From contig JANPBY010000057.1 in NCBI GenBank assembly GCA_031430645.1, forward strand, positions 1 through 38,970: a stretch of DNA of 38,970 nt. The letters run 5' to 3'. The translations under genes and the position numbers were made by a program. Below, one piece after another: positions 1-7,910 of this stretch. How positions within the stretch are numbered: position 1 is the stretch's first letter; the number at the start of each line of letters is the position of its first letter. Under the pieces are notes generated by a model, which searched no databases, was not told where the DNA came from, and saw nothing but the letters and a program-made list of their open reading frames with translations. Source of the stretch: JANPBY01 sp031430645. GTDB taxonomy: Bacteria; Actinomycetota; Actinomycetes; DATJPE01.

Positions 1-126
1 GGTCTGGAAGCTCAACTTGCAGGAGTACGTCGTTGCCGCGGCGGCCGGACTTGCGGGCAGCACAAGGAGCCCCGCACACGCGAGGAACATCGCCGCACAC
101 GCGGCCGCGAACGAGCGGAACGACAT
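1..126 (-). CDS. Secreted protein, N-terminal fragment (cut by window edge)
   Basis: The first 42 codons of a gene that runs off the left edge. The translation begins MSFRSFAAACAAMF, continues as a hydrophobic stretch and ends in an Ala-rich PASPAAAA segment that looks like a signal peptidase I site, followed by TTYSCKLSFQT. This is a classical Sec signal peptide, so the product is exported. The ATG at 124-126 has a good Shine-Dalgarno sequence (TTGGAGGGG, about 8 bases upstream), which supports the start. It lies downstream of, and in the same direction as, the membrane protein ending at 287. The mature domain is almost entirely missing, so no function can be given. Confidence 0.75.
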   Translation of the reverse strand, partial: MSFRSFAAACAAMFLACAGLLVLPASPAAAATTYSCKLSFQT

Positions 127-278
127 CCGAGCAACCCCTCCAAGGAGATTCCGCCGAGTGGAACAACGTTCTCGTCAGCAGAACACAACGCATTCAACCC
201 CGCTGCTAGCGCTCGGGTCAAGCACTCCAGGCTAATCGTGACCAACTGGGTGAGCCCTTGAGGGCGGACGCACACGCA

Positions 279-297
279 CGGTCACCTCAGGTGACCG
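279..297. repeat. Perfect dyad centred on a stop codon
   Basis: CGGTCACCT, one C, then AGGTGACCG: nine-base arms with a single central base. The dyad covers the TGA stop (287-289) of the membrane protein gene. The one-base loop is poor for an RNA hairpin, so this may be a protein-binding site or chance. It lies in the 160-base gap before the secreted-protein gene, where no clear promoter was found. Confidence 0.45.
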
Positions 298-976
298 CTC
301 CCGGCTTGATCACCCCGAGCGCGGCGATGACCACGATGAGCACCCAGATGCCGAGGACAAATGGAACCGCGCCCTGGATCGCGCGGCGCAGGTCGCGCTC
401 GACGGCCTCGGTCGATCCGGTGGTGACCAGCGCGCCGAACGCCGGACCGAAGGGCCGCAGCCGGAACCGGATGAACACCCCGAACAGCATCGCCACGGCA
501 TACAGCGCCACCTTGCCGCCCAGCCACTTCGGGTTCGTGGTCACGCCGAACGGGTCGGTCACGACGATCGTGTAGATCCCGACCGTGAGCAGCGTCGAGA
601 TGAGCCCGAACCGGATCACCAGGTCGACGTTCTTGATCTTGGCCCCGAGCGCCGTGCCCGTGTAGTGATGATCCGCGAGCACGAGCCCCAACCAGGCCAG
701 GGAAAACGCCCACACGATCACGATCGGCCAACCCGCGAAGTCATCGCCGTACTCACTCGCCGCCATCAGCGAGACCCCGCTCGGCAGGAAAAGCACCAGG
801 CAGATCCGCGGCACCATGTCGACCCACGCCATGATCCTCAGCGCGGTCACCCGGCTCTCGACCGCGAGCTCGGGCTTGAGGACATAGCGACTGGAGTAGA
901 ACACCCCGAGGTCAGCACCCAGCCAATACGCCATGAGCAACAGGTGCAGGAGGATCAGCACCTCGAGCAGGGTCAT
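287..976 (-). CDS. Six-helix membrane protein, CopD/HemJ-like (uncertain family)
   Basis: A 229-residue polytopic membrane protein. About six hydrophobic helices are visible, near residues 3-20, 46-70, 83-102, 120-143, 153-172 and 202-224. Helix 1 carries a histidine in LLHLLLMAYWLG, and an HH pair follows helix 3 (LADHHYTG). A histidine in helix 1 followed by a WLG motif recalls CopD-type and HemJ-type membrane proteins, but I cannot place it firmly. The ATG has GGAG eight bases upstream. It lies between the DUF4229 gene and a secreted-protein gene on the same strand. The nearby heme and cytochrome genes make a heme- or metal-related role possible, but that is inference from neighbourhood only. 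Confidence 0.75.
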   Translation of the reverse strand: MTLLEVLILLHLLLMAYWLGADLGVFYSSRYVLKPELAVESRVTALRIMAWVDMVPRICLVLFLPSGVSLMAASEYGDDFAGWPIVIVWAFSLAWLGLVLADHHYTGTALGAKIKNVDLVIRFGLISTLLTVGIYTIVVTDPFGVTTNPKWLGGKVALYAVAMLFGVFIRFRLRPFGPAFGALVTTGSTEAVERDLRRAIQGAVPFVLGIWVLIVVIAALGVIKPGAVT

Positions 977-998
977 GGCGGGGCTCCGGTCAGGTCAG

Positions 999-1015
999 CT
1001 GGAACGGTGTTCCAG
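999..1015. other. Small hairpin between two membrane-protein genes
   Basis: CTGGAAC, loop GGT, GTTCCAG: a seven-base perfect stem with a three-base loop in the 87-base gap between the DUF4229 stop and the next start. There is no T-run after it on either strand. It may be a weak attenuator or mRNA-processing structure; function is unproven. Confidence 0.35.
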
Positions 1016-1063
1016 TCCGGAGGTGACGGTACCAGCGGTCCGGTCGGCCTTAGCTCGTCGGAC

Positions 1064-1324
1064 TCAGCCGTTCGGACCTGGCTCGTCGATGTCCTCCGCC
1101 GTCGTGGCCGCCTCCATCCGGTCGTTGATCCGCTGCGCACGCGCCTGGACCGACACGGTGAGCCGGTCGCGGAGGCCGGAGAGCAGCCAGTAGGAGATCA
1201 GGCCGCTGACCAGGACCGCTAGGACGATGAGCAGGATGCCTCGAGCGCCGGCGACGTACAGCACGCCAAAGGACGCAGCCAGCACCGCCAGCCGCGCCAA
1301 GGTGTAGGTCCAGAAGGCCATCAT
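1064..1324 (-). CDS. DUF4229 family small membrane protein
   Basis: An 86-residue protein (MMAFWTYTLARLAVLAASF...) with two closely spaced transmembrane helices, about residues 8-27 and 29-49. A charged tail follows that contains SGLRDRLTVSVQARAQRINDR. The TLARL start, the paired helices and the LLSGLRDR segment match the actinobacterial DUF4229 family, whose function is unknown. Either of two adjacent ATG codons (1324 or 1321) could be the start; neither has a clear Shine-Dalgarno sequence. A TACTCT -10 element lies nine bases upstream of the first ATG. The gene is divergent from the PLDc_N gene and probably leads the group that includes the next two minus-strand genes. Confidence 0.85.
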   Translation of the reverse strand: MMAFWTYTLARLAVLAASFGVLYVAGARGILLIVLAVLVSGLISYWLLSGLRDRLTVSVQARAQRINDRMEAATTAEDIDEPGPNG

Positions 1325-1333
1325 GAGAACCCA

Positions 1334-1365
1334 AGAGTACGGCGCGCGCGAAGTCGATCTACTCT
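1334..1365. promoter_or_regulatory. Two divergent TACTCT -10 elements
   Basis: The same hexamer, TACTCT, occurs on the minus strand (1334-1339, serving the DUF4229 gene) and on the plus strand (1360-1365, serving the PLDc_N gene). They end nine and six bases before the two starts. Neither gene has a good Shine-Dalgarno sequence, so near-leaderless transcripts are likely. The -35 regions are weak. Confidence 0.45.
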
Positions 1366-1371
1366 CAGTAG

Positions 1372-1662
1372 GTGACCCGCACCCTTCCCCTCCTTCTCCT
1401 CATCACGTTTCTCGTCTACTGCCTGGTGGACTGCTTCCGGACGCCCGAGGAGCGAGTGAAGAACCTGCCTAAGGTCATCTGGGTCTTGATCATCTTGATC
1501 ATCCCGGTCGTCGGCGGCGTGGTCTGGCTGGTCGCCGGCAAGGCGAGGGGGCCGCGAGGGACGCGTGGGCCGTCGCGGGGCGGCGGCGGCTTCGGCCGGG
1601 GACCGGCCGGACCGTCCAAGGGTCCGGATGACGACGAGGACTTCCTCCGGGGACTGAAGTAG
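1372..1662 (+). CDS. PLDc_N domain small membrane protein
   Basis: A 96-residue protein from a GTG start. Residues 5-23 form one transmembrane helix, then comes LVDCFRTPEERVKNLPKVIWVLIILIIPVVGGVVWLV, which supplies a short cytoplasmic loop and a second helix (split here only in description; key residues are CFRTPEE and LPKVIW). This two-helix hairpin is the phospholipase D nuclease N-terminal (PLDc_N) domain, common as a stand-alone protein in actinobacteria. The tail is low-complexity Gly/Arg/Pro ending in acidic DDDEDF. No catalytic HKD domain is present, so it is not an enzyme by itself. It converges with ccsB. The start is supported by the -10 TACTCT six bases before it. Confidence 0.85.
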   Translation: MTRTLPLLLLITFLVYCLVDCFRTPEERVKNLPKVIWVLIILIIPVVGGVVWLVAGKARGPRGTRGPSRGGGGFGRGPAGPSKGPDDDEDFLRGLK

Positions 1663-1692
1663 CCCCTGCTGTCTAGAAGTTCGGGAGGCGGG

Positions 1693-2703
1693 TCAGACTC
1701 CGCTGTAGGAGTGCAGTCCGTTCACCAGCAAGTTGACGCCGAAGTAGTTGAACATCAGCGTCCCGAAACCGGCCAGCGCGATCCAGGCCGACCCGCGCGA
1801 CGTCCAGCCGGCGGTCGCCCGCGCGTGCAGATAGGCCGCGTAGACCACCCAGGTGATGAAGGCCCAGACCTCCTTGGGGTCCCAGCCCCAATAGCGGCCC
1901 CACGCGTTCTCCGCCCAGATGGCGCCGGCGATCACCGCGAAGGTCCACAGCGGGAAGGTGAAGGCATTGATGCGGTACGCCATCCGGTCCATGGACCCGG
2001 CCTCGGGCAGCAACCGCGCGACCCGACCCGGCTCGGCGATCTCGCCGGCGGCCAGCCGGCGGTCGGAACGCTCCTTGACCAGGAACAGCGCCGAGAACAG
2101 CGCGCCCAACGCGAACGCACCCGTCGCGATCATCGCAGCCATCACGTGCACCACGAGCCAACCCGACTTCAGCGCGGGGATCAGCTCGGCGGCCTCGGCA
2201 TAGAGCACCGTCACCGACAACCCCAGCGCCAACAGCACGCACGGCACCACGAAGACGCCGAGCACCTGCTTGCTCCGGTCGCGCAGCGCCACGATCAAGA
2301 ACCCACCGGCCAGCACCGTGGACGTGGTCAGGGTGAACTCGTGCATGTTGCCCCAGGGCACCCGCTGCACCGACGCCGTACGCGCGAGCACTGATCCCAG
2401 CTCGAGCACGAACGCCAACAACGTGAGCGCAGTCGCGATGCCCGCAGCCTTCTGACCCGGGAAGCGCCCGTCAGACACGGCGGTTTCGGGTACGGCTTCG
2501 GCAGCAGCCACAACCGCCCCCGACTCTGCAGCACCCGGACCGCCGGCGCCTACGGTCGCGAGATCGGCCCGGACCCGGGCGTCGTCACGCTTGCCCGCGG
2601 TCGACGCAGCAGCGACGGCGTAGCCGATGAAGGCCGCGGTGTAGACCGCCATCGCCGAGTAGGCCAGCTCAAGGCTGATCTTGGCGAGCCCCTCGTCAAC
2701 CAC
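1693..2703 (-). CDS. ccsB: Cytochrome c biogenesis protein CcsB (CcsA/CcmC family)
   Basis: A 336-residue polytopic membrane protein that, with ResB, forms the system II heme exporter and cytochrome c heme lyase. The tryptophan-rich heme-handling motif WGWDPKEVW is at residues 272-280. Candidate heme-ligand histidines are H121 (GNMHEF), H196 (VVHVMAA) and one in the last loops (AAYLHARAT). About eight helices are visible. Residues 35-85 form an Ala/Glu-rich soluble insert between helices 1 and 2. GTG start; only two bases separate it from the resB stop, so translation is coupled. It is the last gene of the minus-strand series from hemL. Actinobacterial annotation calls this partner CcsB, while other groups call the same family CcsA. 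Confidence 0.95.
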   Translation of the reverse strand: MVDEGLAKISLELAYSAMAVYTAAFIGYAVAAASTAGKRDDARVRADLATVGAGGPGAAESGAVVAAAEAVPETAVSDGRFPGQKAAGIATALTLLAFVLELGSVLARTASVQRVPWGNMHEFTLTTSTVLAGGFLIVALRDRSKQVLGVFVVPCVLLALGLSVTVLYAEAAELIPALKSGWLVVHVMAAMIATGAFALGALFSALFLVKERSDRRLAAGEIAEPGRVARLLPEAGSMDRMAYRINAFTFPLWTFAVIAGAIWAENAWGRYWGWDPKEVWAFITWVVYAAYLHARATAGWTSRGSAWIALAGFGTLMFNYFGVNLLVNGLHSYSGV

Positions 2704-2705
2704 TG

Positions 2706-4325
2706 CTACTCCCTCAGGTCCGATTCACGGTCATTCGGTTCGGGTTCACTCGTCCTGGTCGGCGCGAGGGCGAGGACCAGGGCATCCACGTCGGCCTCGA
2801 CCCCGCTCGCCTCGTTCTTAGCGAGCCCCGCCACTTCAACCACCGTAGCCCCGTCCGCGCCGCTCGTCGCTCTGACCCAGACTCTTCGTCGGCGGATGAA
2901 CAACGTGAGCAACAGCCCCAGGATCGCGCCCACCGCGCCGACCAGAGCCAGCTCCTTGCCCGGGTCGCGCGCCACTGACAGTGTCGTCCACTCCTGCAGT
3001 CCGGAGAAAGTGATCGACCCGAGCCCGTCCGGCAACGTGAACGTCTGCCCGGGCTTCAGCGGGACGACCAGCGGAGCACCGTCGGACGCCTTCGCCTTCA
3101 CCGCCGCCAGCTTCTCGGTGTCGAGGGTGTAGACCGACCGCGAGATGCCGTCATCGAGTCCGAGGTCACCAGACCAGGCGTTCAGATAGACCTCGGGATT
3201 CTCCGCGCCCGGGAAGTAGGAAACCGGCCCACCACCATCGATGACGGTCGGGAAGAAGAAGCCGGTGAACCCCAGCTGCGTCGGACGGGCGTCCGGCACC
3301 TTGATCACGCATTGCGAGGTGAAGTTGCCATCCTGGGGCAGGCACGGCACGGGCTGATCGAAGACGACCCGACCACGCGCGTCCCTGACCGTGAAAGTCG
3401 GGGCATAGCCGTGGCCGACCAGAAAGACCTTGAAACCCTCGACATTGAGCGGCTTGTTGACCTGGACGGTCACCTGCCGCGGGGTCGCCCCCGGCTCGTC
3501 GATCACCGTCAGGTCGGCCTCGAAGGTCCGCGCAGCACCGGTCTGCACCGGCCCGGCTTCATAGGTCGCCCGGAAGTCGTCCAGGGTGAACGAGAACGGC
3601 GCGAGCGACCCGAGGTCGTACGCCAGCCCCGGGGTCACCTGGTCGTACTGCGTGACCGTGTTGGCGAACCCCTCGCCCTCCACCACCAGCGCAACGCCCT
3701 TGACCCCGCCCAGCGAACCCCAGGCGACCCCGATCAGCAGGACCACCAACGAGAAGTGGAAGATCAGGTTGCCGGTCTCGCGCAGATAGCCCTTCTCCGA
3801 GGCGACCCACCCGTCGCCGGTCACGACGCGGAACCGCGACCCACGCAGCGACCGCTCGGCCCGCTCCAGCACGGCCTCCGGAGACTCACTCGTCTCGAAC
3901 GACGTCGCCACCGGCAGTCGCGACAGGTTGCGCGGGGCAGCCGGCGGCTGGCCGCGCATCGCCCGCCAGTGCTGTCCCGTCCTGGGCAGCACACAGCCGA
4001 CGAGGGAGATGAACAACAGCAGGTACGTCGCCGCGAACCACGGCGAGGCATACACGTCGAAGAAGGAGAACCGGTCCAGCCACGGACTCACCCCGGGGTT
4101 CGCCGCCTTGTAGTCCGAGACGGCGATCGGGTTGACACCTCGCTGCGGCAACAGCGATCCCGGAACTGAGGCGAGGGCCAGCAAAAAGAGGAGAAGCAGC
4201 GCGGTGCGCATCGAGGTGAGCTGCCGCCAGGCCCAGCGAAGCATCCCGACCGGGCCTAGCGCTGGAACCCGTACTGGGCCAGCTGGCTCCGGTTCGAAGG
4301 TCGTCGACTCGAGGGTGTCGGCCAT
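2706..4325 (-). CDS. resB: Cytochrome c biogenesis protein ResB
   Basis: A 539-residue membrane protein, the second half of the system II cytochrome c synthetase. Three N-terminal helices can be seen (around SMRTALLLLFLLALASVPG, WFAATYLLLFISLVGCVL and LIFHFSLVVLLIGVAWG), then a large extracytoplasmic domain of about 270 residues, and a final helix near ELALVGAVGAILGLLL. The start MADTLEST is immediately after the ccdA stop, with no intervening base. ResB is thought to hold apocytochrome and work with CcsB to attach heme. The C-terminal cytoplasmic tail (about 70 residues) is acidic and variable. Context (ccdA upstream, ccsB downstream) makes the assignment firm. Confidence 0.95.
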   Translation of the reverse strand: MADTLESTTFEPEPAGPVRVPALGPVGMLRWAWRQLTSMRTALLLLFLLALASVPGSLLPQRGVNPIAVSDYKAANPGVSPWLDRFSFFDVYASPWFAATYLLLFISLVGCVLPRTGQHWRAMRGQPPAAPRNLSRLPVATSFETSESPEAVLERAERSLRGSRFRVVTGDGWVASEKGYLRETGNLIFHFSLVVLLIGVAWGSLGGVKGVALVVEGEGFANTVTQYDQVTPGLAYDLGSLAPFSFTLDDFRATYEAGPVQTGAARTFEADLTVIDEPGATPRQVTVQVNKPLNVEGFKVFLVGHGYAPTFTVRDARGRVVFDQPVPCLPQDGNFTSQCVIKVPDARPTQLGFTGFFFPTVIDGGGPVSYFPGAENPEVYLNAWSGDLGLDDGISRSVYTLDTEKLAAVKAKASDGAPLVVPLKPGQTFTLPDGLGSITFSGLQEWTTLSVARDPGKELALVGAVGAILGLLLTLFIRRRRVWVRATSGADGATVVEVAGLAKNEASGVEADVDALVLALAPTRTSEPEPNDRESDLRE

Positions 4326-5072
4326 CTAGAACGCTACCTCGAAGTTGACGGCCCAGATCCGCATCTGCACGGCGAGGTCGGCCCAGATGCCGGTGACGAG
4401 CAACACTCCGAGGATCACGAGCATCGCGCCGCCGAAGCCCATGATGAAGGAGTAGTGCTGCTTGACCCACGCCATGCCGCCCGCGGCCCGGTTGAACGCC
4501 AGGGCGACCAGGATGAACGGCAGGCCGAGCCCGATGCAGTAGAAGACCATGAGCAGCGCGCCACGCCAGGCCGACGCCTCATTGAGCGCCAGGGCTTGAA
4601 CCGCTGCCAACGTCGGGCCGATGCACGGGGTCCAGCCCAGCCCGAAGAGCACTCCGAGCAGCGGCGCCCCGAGCAGGCCAATGGTCGGCATCCGGTGGAA
4701 ACGCCACTCCCGGCTGGTCCACGGGAGCCACCCGAGAAACGCCAGCCCCAGCACGATCGTCATTACGCCCAGCACCTTGGTGATCTGGCCCTGGTACTCG
4801 ATCAGCGCCGCACCCAGCGACCCGGCCAACGCTCCCAGAGCCACGAAAACGACAGTGAAACCAGCAACGAACAGCACCGAGCCGGCCAGGAGCCGCCCGC
4901 GCTTGCTCTCCGCGAGATCCGCACCGACCAATCCCGTGGCATAGGAGACGTAGCCGGGCACCAGCGGCAGCACGCACGGGCTGAGGAAGGAGATCAGCCC
5001 CGCGAGCACCGCAATCGGCGCAGCGATCAGCAGCGAGCCGTTGACCACGGTGTCTGCCGGCGCCCAGAGCAT
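4326..5072 (-). CDS. ccdA: Thiol-disulfide transporter CcdA
   Basis: A 248-residue DsbD/CcdA-type membrane protein with six helices. It moves reducing power from cytoplasmic thioredoxin across the membrane to the TlpA-like protein, which keeps the CXXCH of apocytochrome c reduced. The two essential cysteines are visible: C33 in LSPCVLPLVPGY and C150 in GWTPCIGPTL, each within a Pro-flanked motif typical of the family. ATG start at 5072, seven bases after the stop of the TlpA-like gene. The stop abuts the resB start. Gene order TlpA-ccdA-resB-ccsB is the usual system II order. Confidence 0.96.
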   Translation of the reverse strand: MLWAPADTVVNGSLLIAAPIAVLAGLISFLSPCVLPLVPGYVSYATGLVGADLAESKRGRLLAGSVLFVAGFTVVFVALGALAGSLGAALIEYQGQITKVLGVMTIVLGLAFLGWLPWTSREWRFHRMPTIGLLGAPLLGVLFGLGWTPCIGPTLAAVQALALNEASAWRGALLMVFYCIGLGLPFILVALAFNRAAGGMAWVKQHYSFIMGFGGAMLVILGVLLVTGIWADLAVQMRIWAVNFEVAF

Positions 5073-5079
5073 GGCTGGC

Positions 5080-5709
5080 TCACGCCTGCTCAGCGACGAG
5101 CGGCTCGATGAGGGCGCGCAGCGTGCCCTCGCTGACCTCGCCGACGATGCGGGTGGCGACCCGACCCTGCTTGTCGAGCAACAGCGTTGAGGGGATCGCG
5201 TTGGGGTTCAGGTCACCCTTGAACGCCAACAACAGCACGCCATCTGGGTCGACGATGTTGGGGTAGGTGATCCCCACGTTTTCCAGGAAGGCCTTCGCGG
5301 CAGCGTCGCTGTCGCGGGTATCGATGCCGACGAAGGCGACGTCACTGCTCGCCGGATCATCGCCCACCAGGTCGTCGCTGACGGCCTTGAGCACTGGCGC
5401 CTCCTTGCGGCACGGCGGGCACCAGGAGCCCCACACGTTGATGACGACGACCTTGCCCCGCAAAGCCGCGAGGTCAAGGGTCTCGCCGTCCAGAGTCGGC
5501 CCGGCCAGCTCCACCGGGTCCCGACGGCCGGCTGGAGCCTTTTCGGTCACGGCACCGCTGCCCCCGACATAGTTCTGGTCAGGCTGGTCGACCGGCGTGC
5601 CCGCCGTACCCGACGAACACGCGGCCAAGGCCACCACCGACACCACCGCGGTCGCGGCGAGCGCAGCCGTACGGGCCAAGCGAACCGCGCGGGTGCTCCC
5701 CTGCCTCAT
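5080..5709 (-). CDS. TlpA/ResA-like thiol-disulfide lipoprotein
   Basis: A 209-residue membrane-anchored thioredoxin-fold protein. The signal peptide ends in the lipobox LAAC with Cys31 as the lipidation site. The redox motif WCPPC (C97-C100) sits in the typical NVWGSWCPPCRKEAP context, and the cis-proline region is NAIPSTLLLD. It should take electrons from CcdA and reduce apocytochrome c outside the cytoplasm. I chose the ATG at 5709 because it gives a complete lipoprotein signal and overlaps the upstream stop as ATGA; a longer reading frame to 5856 would add unrelated Arg-rich sequence. It resembles the thioredoxin-like protein at the same place in mycobacteria. Confidence 0.93.
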   Translation of the reverse strand: MRQGSTRAVRLARTAALAATAVVSVVALAACSSGTAGTPVDQPDQNYVGGSGAVTEKAPAGRRDPVELAGPTLDGETLDLAALRGKVVVINVWGSWCPPCRKEAPVLKAVSDDLVGDDPASSDVAFVGIDTRDSDAAAKAFLENVGITYPNIVDPDGVLLLAFKGDLNPNAIPSTLLLDKQGRVATRIVGEVSEGTLRALIEPLVAEQA

Positions 5710-6392
5710 GCCCCGGCCGTGAACTTCTTGCCAGCAGAGACCGGCAACAGAGCCTTCGCCGGCTCGGTGTAGGTGACCGCGACGATCCGGTCGCCTTCGT
5801 AGGTGAAGGACGTCACCGAGGCGAGCGAGCACTCGCGCTTGCGGGGGTCGTGCCACAGCCGACGGCCTTCGACGAAGCTGCGGGCGGTCCAGACGGGCAG
5901 TTGGTGGCTCACCAGGATCGCCTCGTGCCCGCGCGCAGCATCACGAGCAGTCTCCATCGCGGCCATCATCCGGGCAGCCTGCTCGACGTAGGGCTCCCCC
6001 CACGACGGGGTCAGCGGATTGCGCAGGTGTGGCCAGTGGCTCGGGTGTTTCAAGGACCCGTCGCCGACACCGAACTGCAGGCCCTGGAAGTAGTTCTCGG
6101 CCTCGATCAGCCGGTCATCGATCGCAATCTCGAGCCCGTGCGTGGCAGCGATCGGCGCGGCTGTCTCCTGGGCGCGCTCGAGCGGGGACGATCCGACGTA
6201 CGTGACGTCGCGGTCGGCCATGGCGGCAGCGACCACCTCAGCCATCTGCACCCCGAGCTCCGAGAGGTGAAAGTCCGGCAGCCGCCCGTAGAGGACCTTG
6301 GTGGGGTTGTGGACCTCGCCGTGCCGGACCAGGTGGACGACGGTGACGTCGCTGTCATTGAGATCAGCAGGGATTGGCTGGCTGTCGCTCAC
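5706..6392 (-). CDS. Histidine phosphatase family protein
   Basis: A 228-residue phosphoglycerate-mutase-like enzyme. The phosphate-accepting RHG motif is at residues 23-25 (HLVRHGEVHNP), followed by the YGRLPDFHLSELG block. The second active-site histidine is in AILVSHQLPVW. Such proteins dephosphorylate small molecules or proteins; the substrate is unknown. GTG start overlapping the hemL stop as GTGA, and its own stop overlaps the TlpA-like gene. This position between hemL and the thioredoxin-like gene is kept in mycobacteria, so it may serve the pathway, but it is not a known heme or cytochrome factor. Confidence 0.92.
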   Translation of the reverse strand: MSDSQPIPADLNDSDVTVVHLVRHGEVHNPTKVLYGRLPDFHLSELGVQMAEVVAAAMADRDVTYVGSSPLERAQETAAPIAATHGLEIAIDDRLIEAENYFQGLQFGVGDGSLKHPSHWPHLRNPLTPSWGEPYVEQAARMMAAMETARDAARGHEAILVSHQLPVWTARSFVEGRRLWHDPRKRECSLASVTSFTYEGDRIVAVTYTEPAKALLPVSAGKKFTAGA

Positions 6393-7708
6393 GCGGCATC
6401 CTCCGGTCGGGCCGAGGCGGCGGCACGCGCAGCCGCAGGCAAGGCATCAGCGACTCGCTCGAGGGCGAGGTCATCATGGGCGGCCGAGACGAACCAGGCC
6501 TCGAAGGCGCTGGGCGGCAACGAGACTCCCTGGTCGAGCATCGAATGGAAGAACGGGCCGAACCGATAAGCGGCCTGCGTCCTCGCCATGGCGTAGTCGG
6601 TGACGACCGGTGTCACCACTGGATCGACGAAGAAGATGCTGAACAGGTTCCCCGCCTGCTGTAGGACATGCGCCACACCCTCATTGGCCAAGGCCTCGGA
6701 CGTGATCCGACCGACCTCCGCGGCGACTGCATCCACGACGGCGTAGACCTCGTCGGTGCAATGCCGAAGCGTGGTGACTCCGGCCAGGGTCGCGAGCGGA
6801 TTTCCCGAGAGGGTGCCGGCTTGATAGACCGGACCGAGCGGGGCCAGTAGGGCCATCACGTCGGCTCGTCCGCCGAAGCCGGCCGCCGGCAGCCCGCCGC
6901 CCATGACCTTGCCGAACGTCATCAGGTCGGGACGCACGCCGTCCAGGCCATACCAGCCCGAGCGGCTGACCCGAAACCCGGTCATCACCTCGTCACTGAT
7001 GAAGAGCGCGCCGTTGCGCCGACAGAGGTCGGCCAGCCCGGCATTGAACCCGGGGAGCGGTGGGACGACTCCCATGTTGGCGGCCGCCGCCTCGGTGATG
7101 ACGCACGCGATGGTGTCGCCGTGCTCGGCGAAGGCCGCCTCGACAGCAGCCAGGTCGTTGTACGGCAGCACGATCGTGTCGGCCGCACTCGCACCGGTGA
7201 CACCTGGAGTGTCCGGGAGGCCGAGGGTGGCGACCCCCGACCCGGCCGCGGCCAGGAGCGCATCCACGTGCCCGTGATAGCAGCCGGCGAACTTCACGAC
7301 CTTGGTGCGGCCAGTGAACCCGCGGGCCAGCCGGATCGCCGACATGGTGGCCTCCGTGCCGCTGCTCACGAACCGGATCTGATCCACCGGGTCGACCCGG
7401 GACACGATCTCCTCGGCGAGCTCGACCTCATAGCGGCCCGGGGCCCCGAAGGACGTACCCAGCGCCACCTGCTCGTGCAGCGCCTCGACCACCGCGGGAT
7501 AGGCGTGCCCGAGGATCAGCGGTCCCCAGGAGCAGACCAGGTCGACGTAGTCGTTGCCGTCGGCGTCGACGATATAGGGGCCGACTCCCGACGCCATGAA
7601 GCGCGGCGTGCCACCGACGGCCTTGAACGCGCGGACCGGGGAGTTCACGCCGCCGGGGGTGACCGCGAGGGCGCGGTCGAAGAGGGCCTGCGAGGCGGGG
7701 ACGGTCAC
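6389..7708 (-). CDS. hemL: Glutamate-1-semialdehyde 2,1-aminomutase
   Basis: 439 residues, the normal length. It converts glutamate-1-semialdehyde, the product of HemA, to 5-aminolevulinate using pyridoxal phosphate. The PLP lysine is K267 in LMTFGKVMGGGLPAAGFGG. Other family blocks are GGVNSPVRAF near the start, SSGTEATMSAIRLARG around 125, and ISDEVMTGFR around 247. GTG start with GAGAGGA upstream. It heads the minus-strand series that runs to ccsB. It is separated from hemA-hemC-hemD-hemB by the plus-strand genes at 7911-13705, so it needs its own promoter; none was clearly identified in the 202-base divergent gap. Confidence 0.97.
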   Translation of the reverse strand: MTVPASQALFDRALAVTPGGVNSPVRAFKAVGGTPRFMASGVGPYIVDADGNDYVDLVCSWGPLILGHAYPAVVEALHEQVALGTSFGAPGRYEVELAEEIVSRVDPVDQIRFVSSGTEATMSAIRLARGFTGRTKVVKFAGCYHGHVDALLAAAGSGVATLGLPDTPGVTGASAADTIVLPYNDLAAVEAAFAEHGDTIACVITEAAAANMGVVPPLPGFNAGLADLCRRNGALFISDEVMTGFRVSRSGWYGLDGVRPDLMTFGKVMGGGLPAAGFGGRADVMALLAPLGPVYQAGTLSGNPLATLAGVTTLRHCTDEVYAVVDAVAAEVGRITSEALANEGVAHVLQQAGNLFSIFFVDPVVTPVVTDYAMARTQAAYRFGPFFHSMLDQGVSLPPSAFEAWFVSAAHDDLALERVADALPAAARAAASARPEDAA

Positions 7709-7785
7709 CCCCCCATCCTCTCAGCCCCCACCGATTGGGCGAACTGGGCAGCGCCGGCCGCAGAAGTGTCCGAGGGCTGCCCGTT

Positions 7786-7851
7786 CCGTTGATCAAGGAC
7801 GAATCGGCATTTCTGAGCAAGTAGAACCGACGTTTCGTCCTTGATCAACGG
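7786..7851. repeat. Palindromic repeat, copy 1 (TTGATCAAGGA family)
   Basis: Left arm CCGTTGATCAAGGACGAA (7786-7803), right arm its perfect reverse complement (7834-7851), 18 bases each, with a 30-base centre. Inside the centre TCGG (7804-7807) can pair with CCGA (7827-7830) and TTCT (7811-7814) with AGAA (7823-7826). It lies between the divergent hemL and nitrilase genes, so it is not an ordinary terminator. Related copies are at 11209-11264 and 13707-13763. Confidence 0.85.
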
Positions 7852-7910
7852 CTGGGGTGGGACAGAATCAAGCCGGAGTGACAGCCTGGGATAAACAGAG
7901 AGGTCGGCAG

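Noticed and set aside
221..235. CIRCE-like heat-shock element (AGCACTC and GCTAA)
   Set aside because: The half sites are in the wrong order and spacing for TTAGCACTC-N9-GAGTGCTAA.
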